A program made the translations under genes and the position numbers. DNA of 64,000 nucleotides from Amaurobius ferox (lineage: Eukaryota; Arthropoda; Arachnida; Araneae; Amaurobiidae). Positions 1 through 10,976 of this stretch are shown here, piece by piece; position 1 is the first letter of the stretch, and every line of letters begins with the position of its first letter. The notes below the pieces were generated by a model. The model was not told the origin of the DNA. It worked only from the letters and a program-made list of their open reading frames with translations, and did no database searches. The stretch is from assembly GCA_951213105.1 (NCBI GenBank), contig OX578155.1:36928484-36992483 (forward strand), in the 5' to 3' direction.

Positions 1-1237
1 TCCCCTTTTAAGTAATAACTTGCTGCGTTTTACCGAAAATATTCGATGAAGCAATCAAACCTTATTCGCAAAAAATTATTTTCTATTTTAATGTAGTCGA
101 TGCAATGCCTATGCGCATCATGTGGCAAATTGAGGAATGTATAATGTCGAATAACTTTTTACTATTTCAAAAATTGCCTCTACTTCTAGTTAAAATATGC
201 CTTGGGATCTATTTATTAGATCGCTGCTACGTTGTTCCGAAAGCACAATAATTGGATTTATTATCCTTCGATCTGAATGTATGGTTTGATGGGCGTGGTT
301 TAGTAAGATTATGAAGAAAAAGGCAATTTTGAAACGGATTAGAAAATAGAACCGCCGTGGGCTCCTGATAACAGCAATTTCCTAAATATTTTATTTTTCC
401 AGTCTTACTAATCATGTTTTATTCATTTTCTTCATATTTGAAATTGTAACGCATCTATTTTAGGTAAGTTTTTCATGCGATTCTTCTAGAAAAAAATTTC
501 AAAAACAGTAATATACAGAGAAAATATAGTTTCACTTTTGCATAATTTTACTATCATCAAAGTCCGAACACTTTATTTATTGAACTAACTATTTTTTGCG
601 AAAATATGTATCCGAATTGCAAGTCGTTTGGACTGCAAAATTTTTGTTTTCTTTAAACAGTTTTTGTAAAAGGTATTACTTGTTTGTATGTGAATGTTAT
701 TTTGATTATTCTTAAGCCATACGTCATTTTGTAAGTTTGAAGGTCTGACCTGTCATTAATTTTATCATATATTTTCCATCAATTGCTCTGATGTGCGTTA
801 AACATGAAGTCGGTGCTTCGATTCCCTTTCATGAGATTCCATCTTAAAATTTATTTGTGAAATGCGGTGGGTTCCGGATATTCGACAAAAAAGAATGTTT
901 TAAGAATGTCATGTGTGGCCTAAGAATGCTATGAAACCTCGGTTAGACCGATATCTACGATGTAAAATTTGAAATCTTAATATTGTATCTAGTTTCCAGA
1001 TTGAAAAATAGAATTATTTTTTAATACAAAAATATATTCCCATTAAAATAGAACAACAGAATTAGTTCAGATGCATAATTTCTACTAGAATTATATTATG
1101 TTCCACTAAAATAATGCGACAAAACCTTTCATAATTTAACATTGTTGTTTAGGAGTTGTCATTAGTAGGGTCAATTCTTGGCCTGAAAGTAACCGATGAT
1201 GACTGCGGGTGATGATTTATGTGAATTATATCCCTCG
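1..1237. other. AT-rich unit sequence without recognisable gene
   Basis: I find no plausible gene here. Open frames are short and lack recognisable motifs. The part at 655-1234 is the segment duplicated in units 2 and 3. A TTTTAG/GTAAGT string at 459-469 resembles fused splice acceptor and donor sites but could be chance in AT-rich DNA. The equivalent stretch opens every unit. Confidence 0.6.
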
Positions 1238-1290
1238 GTGTCTATGGGATCGCAACGCCCATAGGCATTCATGTCTGAGTCTTCTACTAA
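1238..1290 (+). mobile_element. Possible relic of the TIR transposon end
   Basis: The stretch begins with GTGTCTATGGGA, found identically in the reverse complement of the young TIR element of units 7 and 8. It continues with ccatagg...tgag...cttct blocks in the same order as that element's terminal region, with gaps. It contains a 7-bp inverted repeat (CTATGGG 1242-1248, CCCATAG 1258-1264). It is probably a third, heavily deleted copy of the family. In units 7 and 8 the young element sits immediately downstream of it. The match is short, so the call is tentative. Confidence 0.4.
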
Positions 1291-2156
1291 TGACCATCTT
1301 AAAAGAAAAACATGTCAAGTGTATGGCCTAATGTGTTTTCACATCACTAAAAGGGATGAACATTCAGATACCTATACAATTATGCTTTCAAAAATATTTC
1401 TATTTATTTTTTAATATATGAATTGGCTGTATCTTAATTAAGCCTTTATATATTGCGAAAATACGACTGGAGATTATATTTTCAGTAAATTAAGAAATAA
1501 TATATCGTATAAGGATGTCGATTTAATCTGACTGCAGTTTTCAGCTTAAATTAAAAACGGTTTACTTATTAGAAGTTTTAAAATATTGAGGAAACAGTTG
1601 ACCGATCCTTGCCATGTCCCCATTCACCTGAAATGTTTTCAAGAAATAACCATTTCGCATTTATATTAAAATAAGGTTTACTGAAGGTTTTATTTCTACA
1701 CAAGAGCTGTGACAGTTTTAATGTCATTGAAATAATTATGTTGAAAAAGTAGCAATATTGTGCAATCAAGAACTTTGGAGCAGTTTACTGTCGTCTAATT
1801 GCCTAATCACTGAATCCAGAATATACATTTGAGAGAATACTCATCTTTTGGGATACACAGAGATTCCATTGGCGGAATGTGTTTATGGTAGATAGTGCAC
1901 AACTTATTATTTTATATATCATAGTGGACATAATATTAATAATCTGGCATTGTATCCAGTGCTACATTAAGTTCGTCAATAGAGCATTTGCAGTTTATTC
2001 AGGGTCTATTATAAAAGTTTTGCGTTTGACTTATTTGAACTAAAGATATCAGACAGGCATCTACCAGAAATGAAGGAAAGTAAATGATTTCAGTAGTTTT
2101 TCTCCCTCAGGTTAGAGTAAGATCATACTTCATAGGATCATTTCCATAGTATGATT
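1291..2156. other. AT-rich unit sequence, nothing recognised
   Basis: This stretch has no gene, RNA or transposon that I can identify. A 63-codon minus-strand frame (1578-1769) is present in every unit but resembles nothing known to me, and its preservation is explained by array homogenisation. Confidence 0.5.
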
Positions 2157-2330
2157 AGCGAGTTCACTCACCGAACTTCGCAGAAAACCCAACCACGATG
2201 ATGTGGCAAGGGGTTTCATCCCGAGCGTGAAGCCGGCACATCAGCAACTTGTTGCTGTTGGCCATTGATGATCGCGCTCTCGACGTTTTTACGCCGAGGG
2301 AAGGATGAATCTCTGTCTGAGTGGTTCCCA
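2157..2330. other. G+C-richer island of unknown origin
   Basis: Roughly half G+C in a unit that is otherwise strongly AT-rich. It contains a near-palindrome with stem CAGCAAC/GTTGCTG and a 2-base loop (2242-2257). The base composition suggests a foreign insertion such as the 3' end of an old retroelement, but I do not recognise it and see no target duplication. Present in every unit (for example 8371-8544). Confidence 0.4.
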
Positions 2331-2437
2331 ATTATATTAAATATATGTTGTTTTAACAAGTAAATCGAAGGCAACGGAAAAGCCAACATTTCTAGCTACA
2401 AATTGTGGCCTAAATTTTAATTGCCTACTGTATGAAA

Positions 2438-3571
2438 CACAGACTGATATATACAGACATTAATTCATATCAAATTGGCACGCTTGGCACTGGTCGATGA
2501 CGTTTTCGCCAAGACGTTCTGTTAATATAACCCTATTTGACTCTGAATGCAACCCTTACACAGCCATGCTTTCTTGTAGCGTATTACAGTGCAAAAAGAT
2601 TATTTGTTAAGTGAATCGATAATTACAAGAAAGGATTACCAATTGAAAAAGCATTACCTTCAAAATGTATGTAATTTATTTTTATTTAAATGAAAAGTTT
2701 ATTTGTTATCCATCCCATATTTCATCCTATGCACGTGATCATAAAAAATGAATGATGTATTATCACTGCGGACTAGACCAAATTCCAAGAAGCAGTGGTA
2801 TTATTAGTTAAAAAAACCTTTTCCGTATTTTTATAAGATGTACAAAAATTGATATTTGGATAGCTTTTCCTAGTACAAATTAAATTGATTATGGTATTGT
2901 ATAGGTATATATTTCGAATACTTTTTAATAACTAAAGCAATGGGGAAAATACTCCGCCCCCTTGTAATTAAAGATTGAGTTCCTCAGCTTTGATCGTACA
3001 TTTATGTAAAATGTTACTTGTTACAAGAATTTTAGTGTATTTAGAAAAAATTACATTATGAGCACCTCCATAATAAATTGATAAGTAAGAAATTTAATAA
3101 TCATATAGTAATCGTATAATATCATAGAAGTTTAATAATCAATAATCATAGTTGTATAATATTACTGTCTTTTGAGTATGTTAGCTTATAATTTTTGGTG
3201 CATAACGATTTACAGTAATGTAAATGCGTCAATTTTTTATTTAGTTTATGATTACATGAATTAAATATATAGCTATGTTTATTTATTTAAATTCACTCAA
3301 ACAAATAAATATATTACAGATAAAAATATTTTTAAATGCTGATCATTTTTATAGTTTAAAAATTATAAAAGTACAGTAGCGTAATTTTTATGCCCGCATT
3401 AACATAAAACCGTCAAACGTACGATAGTCGCCAAATCTAGCAGCCGGACTTTGTTTACATCGTAGCTCCGATGGTTGGCTCCCCGAATGCTAGTGTCCAT
3501 GCGAAATCCCTTGTTAAAGATGTTGCCATGGGTTCCTATGGAAGTGATCCTTCTGAATATGGTAATCTGCG
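2438..3571 (+). mobile_element. Old non-autonomous TIR DNA transposon (hAT-like), unit 1 copy
   Basis: The 1,134-bp element begins CACAGACTG and ends with a diverged inverted copy (AATCTGCG). It aligns along its length, in reverse orientation, with the younger 1.23-kb element of units 7 and 8, which defines its ends. Shared blocks include GATTATTTGTTAAGTG and GTATTTTTATAA internally and CTTCTGAATAT near the right end. The flanking octamers GTATGAAA (2430-2437) and GTGCGAAA (3572-3579) match at 6 of 8 positions, the mismatches being transitions, as expected of an old 8-bp target duplication. The left octamer fits nTnnnnAn, typical of hAT elements. No transposase frame is present, so it would have moved only with enzyme supplied from elsewhere. 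Confidence 0.8.
3093..3165. repeat. Imperfect tandem duplication inside the old TIR element
   Basis: Two adjacent AT-rich segments (3093-3130 and 3131-3165) both start TTTAATAATCA and contain GTATAATAT, suggesting a small local duplication. It is present in every unit. Confidence 0.5.
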
Positions 3572-3579
3572 GTGCGAAA

Positions 3580-4460
3580 TATAGTGAATATAAGAAATAG
3601 TTTGAAATCCGCGCATTGATCTGATCATATTCTGAGACACATTTTGAAGCACCGCAAGAGGTCGCTGATATCAACCGTTACGTATTTTTTCCCAAAATTT
3701 AACATTGTTGCGCACTTTGTGATTTTCAATGTCTACGTTGGAGTTTCCATTTTACGCCTGTTTCATAGGACATACATTTGTTTACTAAGGATGGAAAATA
3801 CGTATCAACAATCATTGCAAATACACCACGAATGTGTAATAAAAACCTATTTCCAACTGTGGGATAACCCTTTTCTGACGTATCCTTTAGATGCCATTTC
3901 CACCTGTGTGTTGGTAATTTAAAATGACGTATACGTAATATCTTGAAATGTTGGGATTACGTCACAAACACGTATCCTCAAGCATTGAAAATGAGCCTTT
4001 AAAACTTATGAATATTTCATAAATAATTATTACCAATTTGGCAACACGCATAAGCAACCGCTGAACATTCATCATATCGCGACCTTTGCACATACATTAA
4101 AAATTTTTATTTTTGTAAAAATATCTAAAAATAAAATGTATATTGAAATCACAGAAAAAAAAAAATAAATGATACATTAAGTAATTTACTGTAATGCACC
4201 TTTTCAATAAAGATATTAATATTAAGTTTCCTATAAGCTGACAGAAATAAATGTTTCATTATTAGACGACTGCATTAGCAGGTCAAATCTGAATGTTGTT
4301 GAATAGGTATTTCCGAATTGTATAGGGGAATTAAAAATGCCACCAAGAGAATTTTTTGGGGCATCTCCTACTACTCTCCTTAACAAAATATTGTTGTTTA
4401 TTACTGTTTATGCTGCCTGGACTGACTCCTGTCCAATGCAATTTTTCTTAAATTATCCCT
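3580..4460. other. AT-rich stretch between TIR element and SINE
   Basis: No convincing gene. It holds a cluster of ACGT-core motifs (3679-3975) and a poly-A run (4155-4165) whose length varies from 9 to 11 between units. Overlapping opposite-strand frames of 91 and 92 codons around 3399-3922 carry no recognised motif; the first runs largely through the TIR element, so I do not call either a gene. Confidence 0.5.
3679..3975. promoter_or_regulatory. Cluster of TACGTA / TGACGT motifs (unproven)
   Basis: TACGTA occurs at 3679, 3799 and 3932, TGACGT at 3876 and 3925, TTACGTCA at 3957, and CACGTA near 3969. The repeated ACGT core in AT-rich DNA is noticeable and resembles binding sites for bZIP factors of the CREB/ATF type. 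It could equally be the trace of an older short repeat. No transcript is implied by the sequence alone. Confidence 0.25.
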
Positions 4461-4470
4461 CCTCCCTGTG

Positions 4471-4763
4471 TTGTTGTTGTTGTTGAGACCCAGACCGTCC
4501 GACCTACCAGAAAGGTGCAAGGCAACTGTTTGGACGGCCGGGAAGTGCCACACAATTTAGACCGGAACCCAGTGGGGGAGGCATCCACAGGGACCGTACC
4601 CTACTTCCCCTACCACCAACCTCTCGGAAGGACTTACGGACCCACATGTTTAACGTGATCGTACTCCGCGTGAACACGGCGGCAGTTTTGGCAGTGGCTG
4701 GAATCGAACCCGGGCCAACCGAGTGCAACTCCAGCGCGCTAACCAATGGGCTACCGCACCCTG
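4471..4763 (-). mobile_element. tRNA-derived SINE, unit 1 copy
   Basis: On the minus strand the element starts near 4763 (or up to 4765) with a tRNA-like head. An A-box-like TAGCCCATTGG lies at 4753-4743 and a perfect B box, GGTTCGATTCC, at 4710-4700. Together these form an internal RNA polymerase III promoter. A non-tRNA body of about 200 bp follows, and the element ends in a (CAA)5-type tail at 4471-4485. A perfect 10-bp direct repeat, CCTCCCTGTG, flanks it at 4461-4470 and 4764-4773. This is the signature of LINE-mediated retroposition. The 107-codon frame over this region (4504-4827) is a shadow of the SINE. I cannot assign the parental tRNA or the SINE family. Confidence 0.88.
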
Positions 4764-4842
4764 CCTCCCTGTGTGTCACAAGCTGACAAAAACCGTTTTT
4801 AATAGAGGTCTGATTTTTAACACTCATGTGTCAATTCAAATT

Positions 4843-5130
4843 ACCGTAGAATTAATTCCATGGATAGTCCGGCCCTCCTCGTGAAAGTGTACCGCTCTTT
4901 TTTTGGCAGTTAAAGTGTACCCTCAATTAAGTTAGCAGATTTCCGCCCCCGTTTACATTCCTGGGGTCCCTTTTGTCGTATTTAAAGGGATGCATCAACG
5001 GAAATCTCCCTGTTTCTATAAGCGGAAAATTTTCTTTAACCAACTGGCATTTTTTAGTGCACCCTTCCTATTTCCGTAACTTTCAATCCCATTAGGGAGA
5101 AACCGATCTCATTAGACTGAATTCTACGGT
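4843..5130. repeat. Possible small inverted-repeat element (288 bp)
   Basis: ACCGTAGAATT at 4843-4853 is exactly inverted at 5120-5130. Between them are a second inverted pair (AGATTTCCG/CGGAAATCT) and a repeated AAAGTGTACC. This could be a MITE-like element, but no target duplication is visible at either end, and an 11-bp inverted match can occur by chance in a sequence of this size. Confidence 0.25.
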
Positions 5131-5218
5131 TGACGGAATGTTGATGCTTGAATGTTTAATATAATACCTTTACAAGTACATCTTTTTACCCAAACTATGA
5201 ATTGTAGAGAAATTTGAG

Positions 5219-5284
5219 ATGGAATTTCTGAACGAAATTCATTCTTTTAAAATGGAATTTCAGAATGATATTCATTCCTTTAAA
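5219..5284. repeat. 33-bp imperfect tandem duplication
   Basis: Two adjacent 33-bp copies (5219-5251 and 5252-5284) both start ATGGAATTTC and end TTTAAA, differing at several internal positions. The same pair is in all units. Confidence 0.75.
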
Positions 5285-6287
5285 ATTATGACTCTGGACA
5301 AATTAAGTAATAAGTTATGCAATAAAAATATAATTTATTATGGGTAAATTTCAGTAATTTTCGTAAAGGTTATTAATTTACTGTACATCAGATGAGAGAC
5401 GACAAATGAATAATTTCACAAAGTTTTTGGCAGAAATATTATCTTCCGAAAGATTTGAATACAAATTACAGCTCAAAGGTGTTGCAGCAAGAACCGAATC
5501 GCGATTGCTGACAGCGACATCTAGCGGTTTCTTAAAATTAGGCGCAGTTTTTGATCTTTGGTTTACACACTGGCCTACATAGCCACTGTAGTATTGATGA
5601 ACGACCCGAATAATGTAAAGTAAATGTTCAATTTCCCCTTTTAAGTAATAACTTGCTGCGTTTTACCGAAAATATTCGATGAAGCAATCAAACCTTATTC
5701 GCAAAAAATTATTTTCTATTTTAATGTAGTCGATGCAATGCCTATGCGCATCATGTGGCAAATTGAGGAATGTATAATGTCGAATAACTTTTTACTATTT
5801 CAAAAATTGCCTCTACTTCTAGTTAAAGTATGCCTTGGGATCTATTTATTAGATCGCTGCTACGTTGTTCCGAAAGCACAATAATTGGATTTATTATCCT
5901 TCGATCTGAATGTATGGTTTGATGGGCGTGGTTTAGTAAGATTATGAAGAAAAAGGCAATTTTGAAACGGATTAGAAAATAGAACCGCCGTGGGCTCCTG
6001 ATAACAGCAATTTCCTAAATATTTTATTTTTCCAGTCTTACTAATCATGTTTTATTCATTTTCTTCATATTTGAAATTGTAACGCATCTATTTTAGGTAA
6101 GTTTTTCATGCGATTCTTCTAGAAAAAAATTTCAAAAACAGTAATATACAGAGAAAATATAGTTTCACTTTTGCATAATTTTACTATCATCAAAGTCCGA
6201 ACACTTTATTTATTGAACTAACTATTTTTTGCGAAAATATGTATCCGAATTGCAAGTCGTTTGGACTGCAAAATTTTTGTTTTCTTT

Positions 6288-6867
6288 AAACAGTTTTTGT
6301 AAAAGGTATTACTTGTTTGTATGTGAATGTTATTTTGATTATTCTTAAGCCATACGTCATTTTGTAAGTTTGAAGGTCTGACCTGTCATTAATTTTATCA
6401 TATATTTTCCATCAATTGCTCTGATGTGCGTTAAACATGAAGTCGGTGCTTCGATTCCCTTTCATGAGATTCCATCTTAAAATTTATTTGTGAAATGCGG
6501 TGGGTTCCGGATATTCGACAAAAAAGAATGTTTTAAGAATGTCATGTGTGGCCTAAGAATGCTATGAAACCTCGGTTAGACCGATATCTACGATGTAAAA
6601 TTTGAAATCTTAATATTGTATCTAGTTTCCAGATTGAAAAATAGAATTATTTTTTAATACAAAAATATATTCCCATTAAAATAGAACAACAGAATTAGTT
6701 CAGATGCATAATTTCTACTAGAATTATATTATGTTCCACTAAAATAATGCGACAAAACCTTTCATAATTTAACATTGTTGTTTAGGAGTTGTCATTAGTA
6801 GGGTCAATTCTTGGCCTGAAAGTAACCGATGATGACTGCGGGTGATGATTTATGTGAATTATATCCC
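6288..6867 (+). repeat. Internal duplicated segment, unit 2 copy a
   Basis: This 580-bp segment starts AAACAGTTTTTG and ends TATATCCC, equivalent to 655-1234 of unit 1. It is followed by one extra G and a second copy. Confidence 0.9.
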
Positions 6868-6868
6868 G

Positions 6869-7448
6869 AAACAGTTTTTGTAAAAGGTATTACTTGTTTG
6901 TATGTGAATGTTATTTTGATTATTCTTAAGCCATACGTCATTTTGTAAGTTTGAAGGTCTGACCTGTCATTAATTTTATCATATATTTTCCATCAATTGC
7001 TCTGATGTGCGTTAAACATGAAGTCGGTGCTTCGATTCCCTTTCATGAGATTCCATCTTAAAATTTATTTGTGAAATGCGGTGGGTTCCGGATATTCGAC
7101 AAAAAAGAATGTTTTAAGAATGTCATGTGTGGCCTAAGAATGCTATGAAACCTCGGTTAGACCGATATCTACGATGTAAAATTTGAAATCTTAATATTGT
7201 ATCTAGTTTCCAGATTGAAAAATAGAATTATTTTTTAATACAAAAATATATTCCCATTAAAATAGAACAACAGAATTAGTTCAGATGCATAATTTCTACT
7301 AGAATTATATTATATTCCACTAAAATAATGCGACAAAACCTTTCATAATTTAACATTGTTGTTTAGGAGTTGTCATTAGTAGGGTCAATTCTTGGCCTGA
7401 AAGTAACCGATGATGACTGCGGGTGATGATTTATGTGAATTATATCCC
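6869..7448 (+). repeat. Internal duplicated segment, unit 2 copy b
   Basis: This second copy begins at the novel junction CCC-G-AAACAG. It differs from copy a by a G-to-A change in ATTATGTTCC near 7313. After it the normal unit sequence (TCGGTGTC) resumes. Confidence 0.9.
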
Positions 7449-8651
7449 TCGGTGTCTATGGGATCGCAACGCCCATAGGCATTCATGTCTGAGTCTTCTA
7501 CTAATGACCATCTTAAAAGAAAAACATGTCAAGTGTATGGCCTAATGTGTTTTCACATCACTAAAAGGGATGAACATTCAGATACCTATACAATTATGCT
7601 TTCAAAAATATTTCTATTTATTTTTTAATATATGAATTGGCTGTATCTTAATTAAGCCTTTATATATTGCGAAAATACGACTGGAGATTATATTTTCAGT
7701 AAATTAAGAAATAATATATCGTATAAGGATGTCGATTTAATCTGACTGCAGTTTTCAGCTTAAATTAAAAACGGTTTACTTATTAGAAGTTTTAAAATAT
7801 TGAGGAAACAGTTGACCGATCCTTGCCATGTCCCCATTCACCTGAAATGTTTTCAAGAAATAACCATTTCGCATTTATATTAAAATAAGGTTTACTGAAG
7901 GTTTTATTTCTACACAAGAGCTGTGACAGTTTTAATGTCATTGAAATAATTATGTTGAAAAAGTAGCAATATTGTGCAATCAAGAACTTTGGAGCAGTTT
8001 ACTGTCGTCTAATTGCCTAATCACTGAATCCAGAATATACATTTGAGAGAATACTCATCTTTTGGGATACACAGAGATTCCATTGGCGGAATGTGTTTAT
8101 GGTAGATAGTGCACAACTTATTATTTTATATATCATAGTGGACATAATATTAATAATCTGGCATTGTATCCAGTGCTACATTAAGTTCGTCAATAGAGCA
8201 TTTGCAGTTTATTCAGGGTCTATTATAAAAGTTTTGCGTTTGACTTATTTGAACTAAAGATATCAGACAGGCATCTACCAGAAATGAAGGAAAGTAAATG
8301 ATTTCAGTAGTTTTTCTCCCTCAGGTTAGAGTAAGATCATACTTCATAGGATCATTTCTATAGTATGATTAGCGAGTTCAATCACCGAACTTCGCAGAAA
8401 ACCCAACCACGATGATGTGGCAAGGGGTTTCATCCCGAGCGTGAAGCCGGCACATCAGCAACTTGTTGCTGTTGGCCATTGATGATCGCGCTCTCGACGT
8501 TTTTACGCCGAGGGAAGGATGAATCTCTGTCTGAGTGGTTCCCAATTATATTAAATATATGTTGTTTTAACAAGTAAATCGAAGGCAACGGAAAAGCCAA
8601 CATTTCTAGCTACAAATTGTGGCCTAAATTTTAATTGCCTACTGTATGAAA

Positions 8652-9785
8652 CACAGACTGATATATACAGACATTAATTCATATCAAATTGGCACGCTTG
8701 GCACTGGTCGATGACGTTTTCGCCAAGACGTTCTGTTAATATAACCCTATTTGACTCTGAATGCAACCCTTACACAGCCATGCTTTCTTGTAGCGTATTA
8801 CAGTGCAAAAAGATTATTTGTTAAGTGAATCGATAATTACAAGAAAGGATTACCAATTGAAAAAGCATTACCTTCAAAATGTATGTAATTTATTTTTATT
8901 TAAATGAAAAGTTTATTTGTTATCCATCCCATATTTCATCCTATGCACGTGATCATAAAAAATGAATGATGTATTATCACTGCGGACTAGACCAAATTCC
9001 AAGAAGCAGTGGTATTATTAGTTAAAAAAACCTTTTCCGTATTTTTATAAGATGTACAAAAATTGATATTTGGATAGCTTTTCCTAGTACAAATTAAATT
9101 GATTATGGTATTGTATAGGTATATATTTCGAATACTTTTTAATAACTAAAGCAATGGGGAAAATACTCCGCCCCCTTGTAATTAAAGATTGAGTTCCTCA
9201 GCTTTGATCGTACGTTTATGTAAAATGTTACTTGTTACAAGAATTTTAGTGTATTTAGAAAAAATTACATTATGAGCACCTCCATAATAAATTGATAAGT
9301 AAGAAATTTAATAATCATATAGTAATCGTATAATATCATAGAAGTTTAATAATCAATAATCATAGTTGTATAATATTACTGTCTTTTGAGTATGTTAGCT
9401 TATAATTTTTGGTGCATAACTTTTTACAGTAATGTAAATGCGTCAATTTTTTATTTAGTTTATGATTACATGAATTAAATATATAGGTATGTTTATTTAT
9501 TTAAATTCACTCAAACAAATAAATATATTACAGATAAAAATATTTTTAAATGCTGATCATTTTTATAGTTTAAAAATTATAAAAGTACAATAGCGTAATT
9601 TTTATGCCCGCATTAACATAAAACCGTCAAACGTACGATAGTCGCCAAATCTAGCAGCCGGACTTTGTTTACATCGTAGCTCCGATGGTTGGCTCCCCGA
9701 ATGCTAGTGTCCATGCGAAATCCCTTGTTAAAGATGTTGCCATGGGTTCCTATGGAAGTGATCCTTCTGAATATGGTAATCTGCG
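8652..9785 (+). mobile_element. Old TIR transposon, unit 2 copy
   Basis: Orthologous to 2438-3571, with the same ends. It carries the variants shared with unit 3 (GTACGTTT, TAACTTTTTACAG, ATAGGTATG, ACAATAGCG). Confidence 0.8.
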
Positions 9786-10683
9786 GTGCGAAATATAGTG
9801 AATATAAGAAATAGTTTGAAATCCGCGCATTGATCTGATCATATTCTGAGACACATTTTGAAGCACCGCAAGAGGTCGCTGATATCAACCGTTACGTATT
9901 TTTTCCCAAAATTTAACATTGTTGCGCACTTTGTGATTTTCAATGTCTACGTTGGAGTTTCCATTTTACGCCTGTTTCATAGGGCATACATTTGTTTACT
10001 AAGGATGGAAAATACGTATCAACAATCATTGCAAATACACCACGAATGTGTAATAAAAACCTATTTCCAACTGTGGGATAACCCTTTTCTGACGTATCCT
10101 TTAGATGCCATTTCCACCTGTGTGTTGGTAATTTAAAATGACGTATACGTAATATCTTGAAATGTTGGGATTACGTCACAAACACGTATCCTCAAGCATT
10201 GAAAATGAGCCTTTAAAACTTATGAATATTTCATAAATAATTATTACCAATTTGGCAACACGCATAAGCAACCGCTGAACATTCATCATATCGCGACCTT
10301 TGCACATACATTAAAAATTTTTATTTTTGTAAAAATATCTAAAAATAAAATGTATATTGAAATCACAGAAAAAAAAAATAAATGATACATTAAGTAATTT
10401 ACTGTAATGCACCTTTTCAATAAAGATATTAATATTAAGTTTCCTATAAGCTGACAGAAATAAATGTTTCATTATTAGACGACTGCATTAGCAGGTCAAA
10501 TCTGAATGTTGTTGAATAGGTATTTCCGAATTGTATAGGGGAATTAAAAATGCCACCAAGAGAATTTTTTGGGGCATCTCCTACTACTCTCCTTAACAAA
10601 ATATTGTTGTTTATTACTGTTTATGCTGCCTGGACAGACTCCTGTCCAATGCAATTTTTCTTAAATTATCCCTCCTCCCTGTG

Positions 10684-10976
10684 TTGTTGTTGTTGTTGAG
10701 ACCCAGACCGTCCGACCTACCAGAAAGGTGCAAGGCAACTGTTTGGACGGCCGGGAAGTGCCACACAATTTAGACCGGAACCCAGTGGGGGAGGCATCCA
10801 CAGGGACCGTACCCTACTTCCCCTACCACCAACCTCTCGGAAGGACTTACGGACCCACATGTTTAACGTGATCGTACTCCGCGTGAACACGGCGGCAGTT
10901 TTGGCAGTGGCTGGAATCGAACCCGGGCCAACCGAGTGCAACTCCAGCGCGCTAACCAATGGGCTACCGCACCCTG
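10684..10976 (-). mobile_element. tRNA-derived SINE, unit 2 copy
   Basis: Same insertion as in unit 1, with A box, B box, CAA tail and flanking CCTCCCTGTG intact. Confidence 0.88.

Larger units (their letters stand above)
1..5633 (+). repeat. Array unit 1 (5633 bp, reference layout)
   Basis: This is an unmodified unit, used here as the template for the internal map. It holds an old TIR transposon (2438-3571) and a minus-strand SINE (4471-4763). It lacks the 580-bp duplication, the gag element and the younger TIR insertion. It shares a C variant near 2144 (ttt-C-catag) with units 5 and 6, where the other units have T. Confidence 0.95.
4774..5633. other. AT-rich unit sequence after the SINE
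   Basis: No gene is seen. It contains an inverted pair of ACCGTAGAATT (4843-4853 and 5120-5130), an inner 9-bp inverted pair AGATTTCCG/CGGAAATCT, and a 33-bp tandem duplication at 5219-5284. Confidence 0.5.

Noticed and set aside
227..1769. 62- and 63-codon minus-strand frames in each unit
   Set aside because: They are short and AT-rich, without motifs or similarity I recognise, and are expected by chance in a sequence this long.
3399..3922. Overlapping opposite-strand frames of 91 (or 99) and 92 codons, repeated in each unit
   Set aside because: They overlap each other on opposite strands, the first runs largely through a decayed TIR transposon, and neither has a recognised motif. Repetition across the array is not evidence of selection.
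4690..4765. A genuine minus-strand tRNA gene
   Set aside because: The A and B boxes are present, but acceptor and T stems pair poorly. The segment continues into a 200-bp body with a CAA tail and target duplications, so it is a SINE head.
4504..4827. 107-codon minus-strand open frame, present in all ten units
   Set aside because: It lies mostly on the SINE and its flank. Its apparent conservation comes from array homogenisation, and the peptide has no recognised domain.
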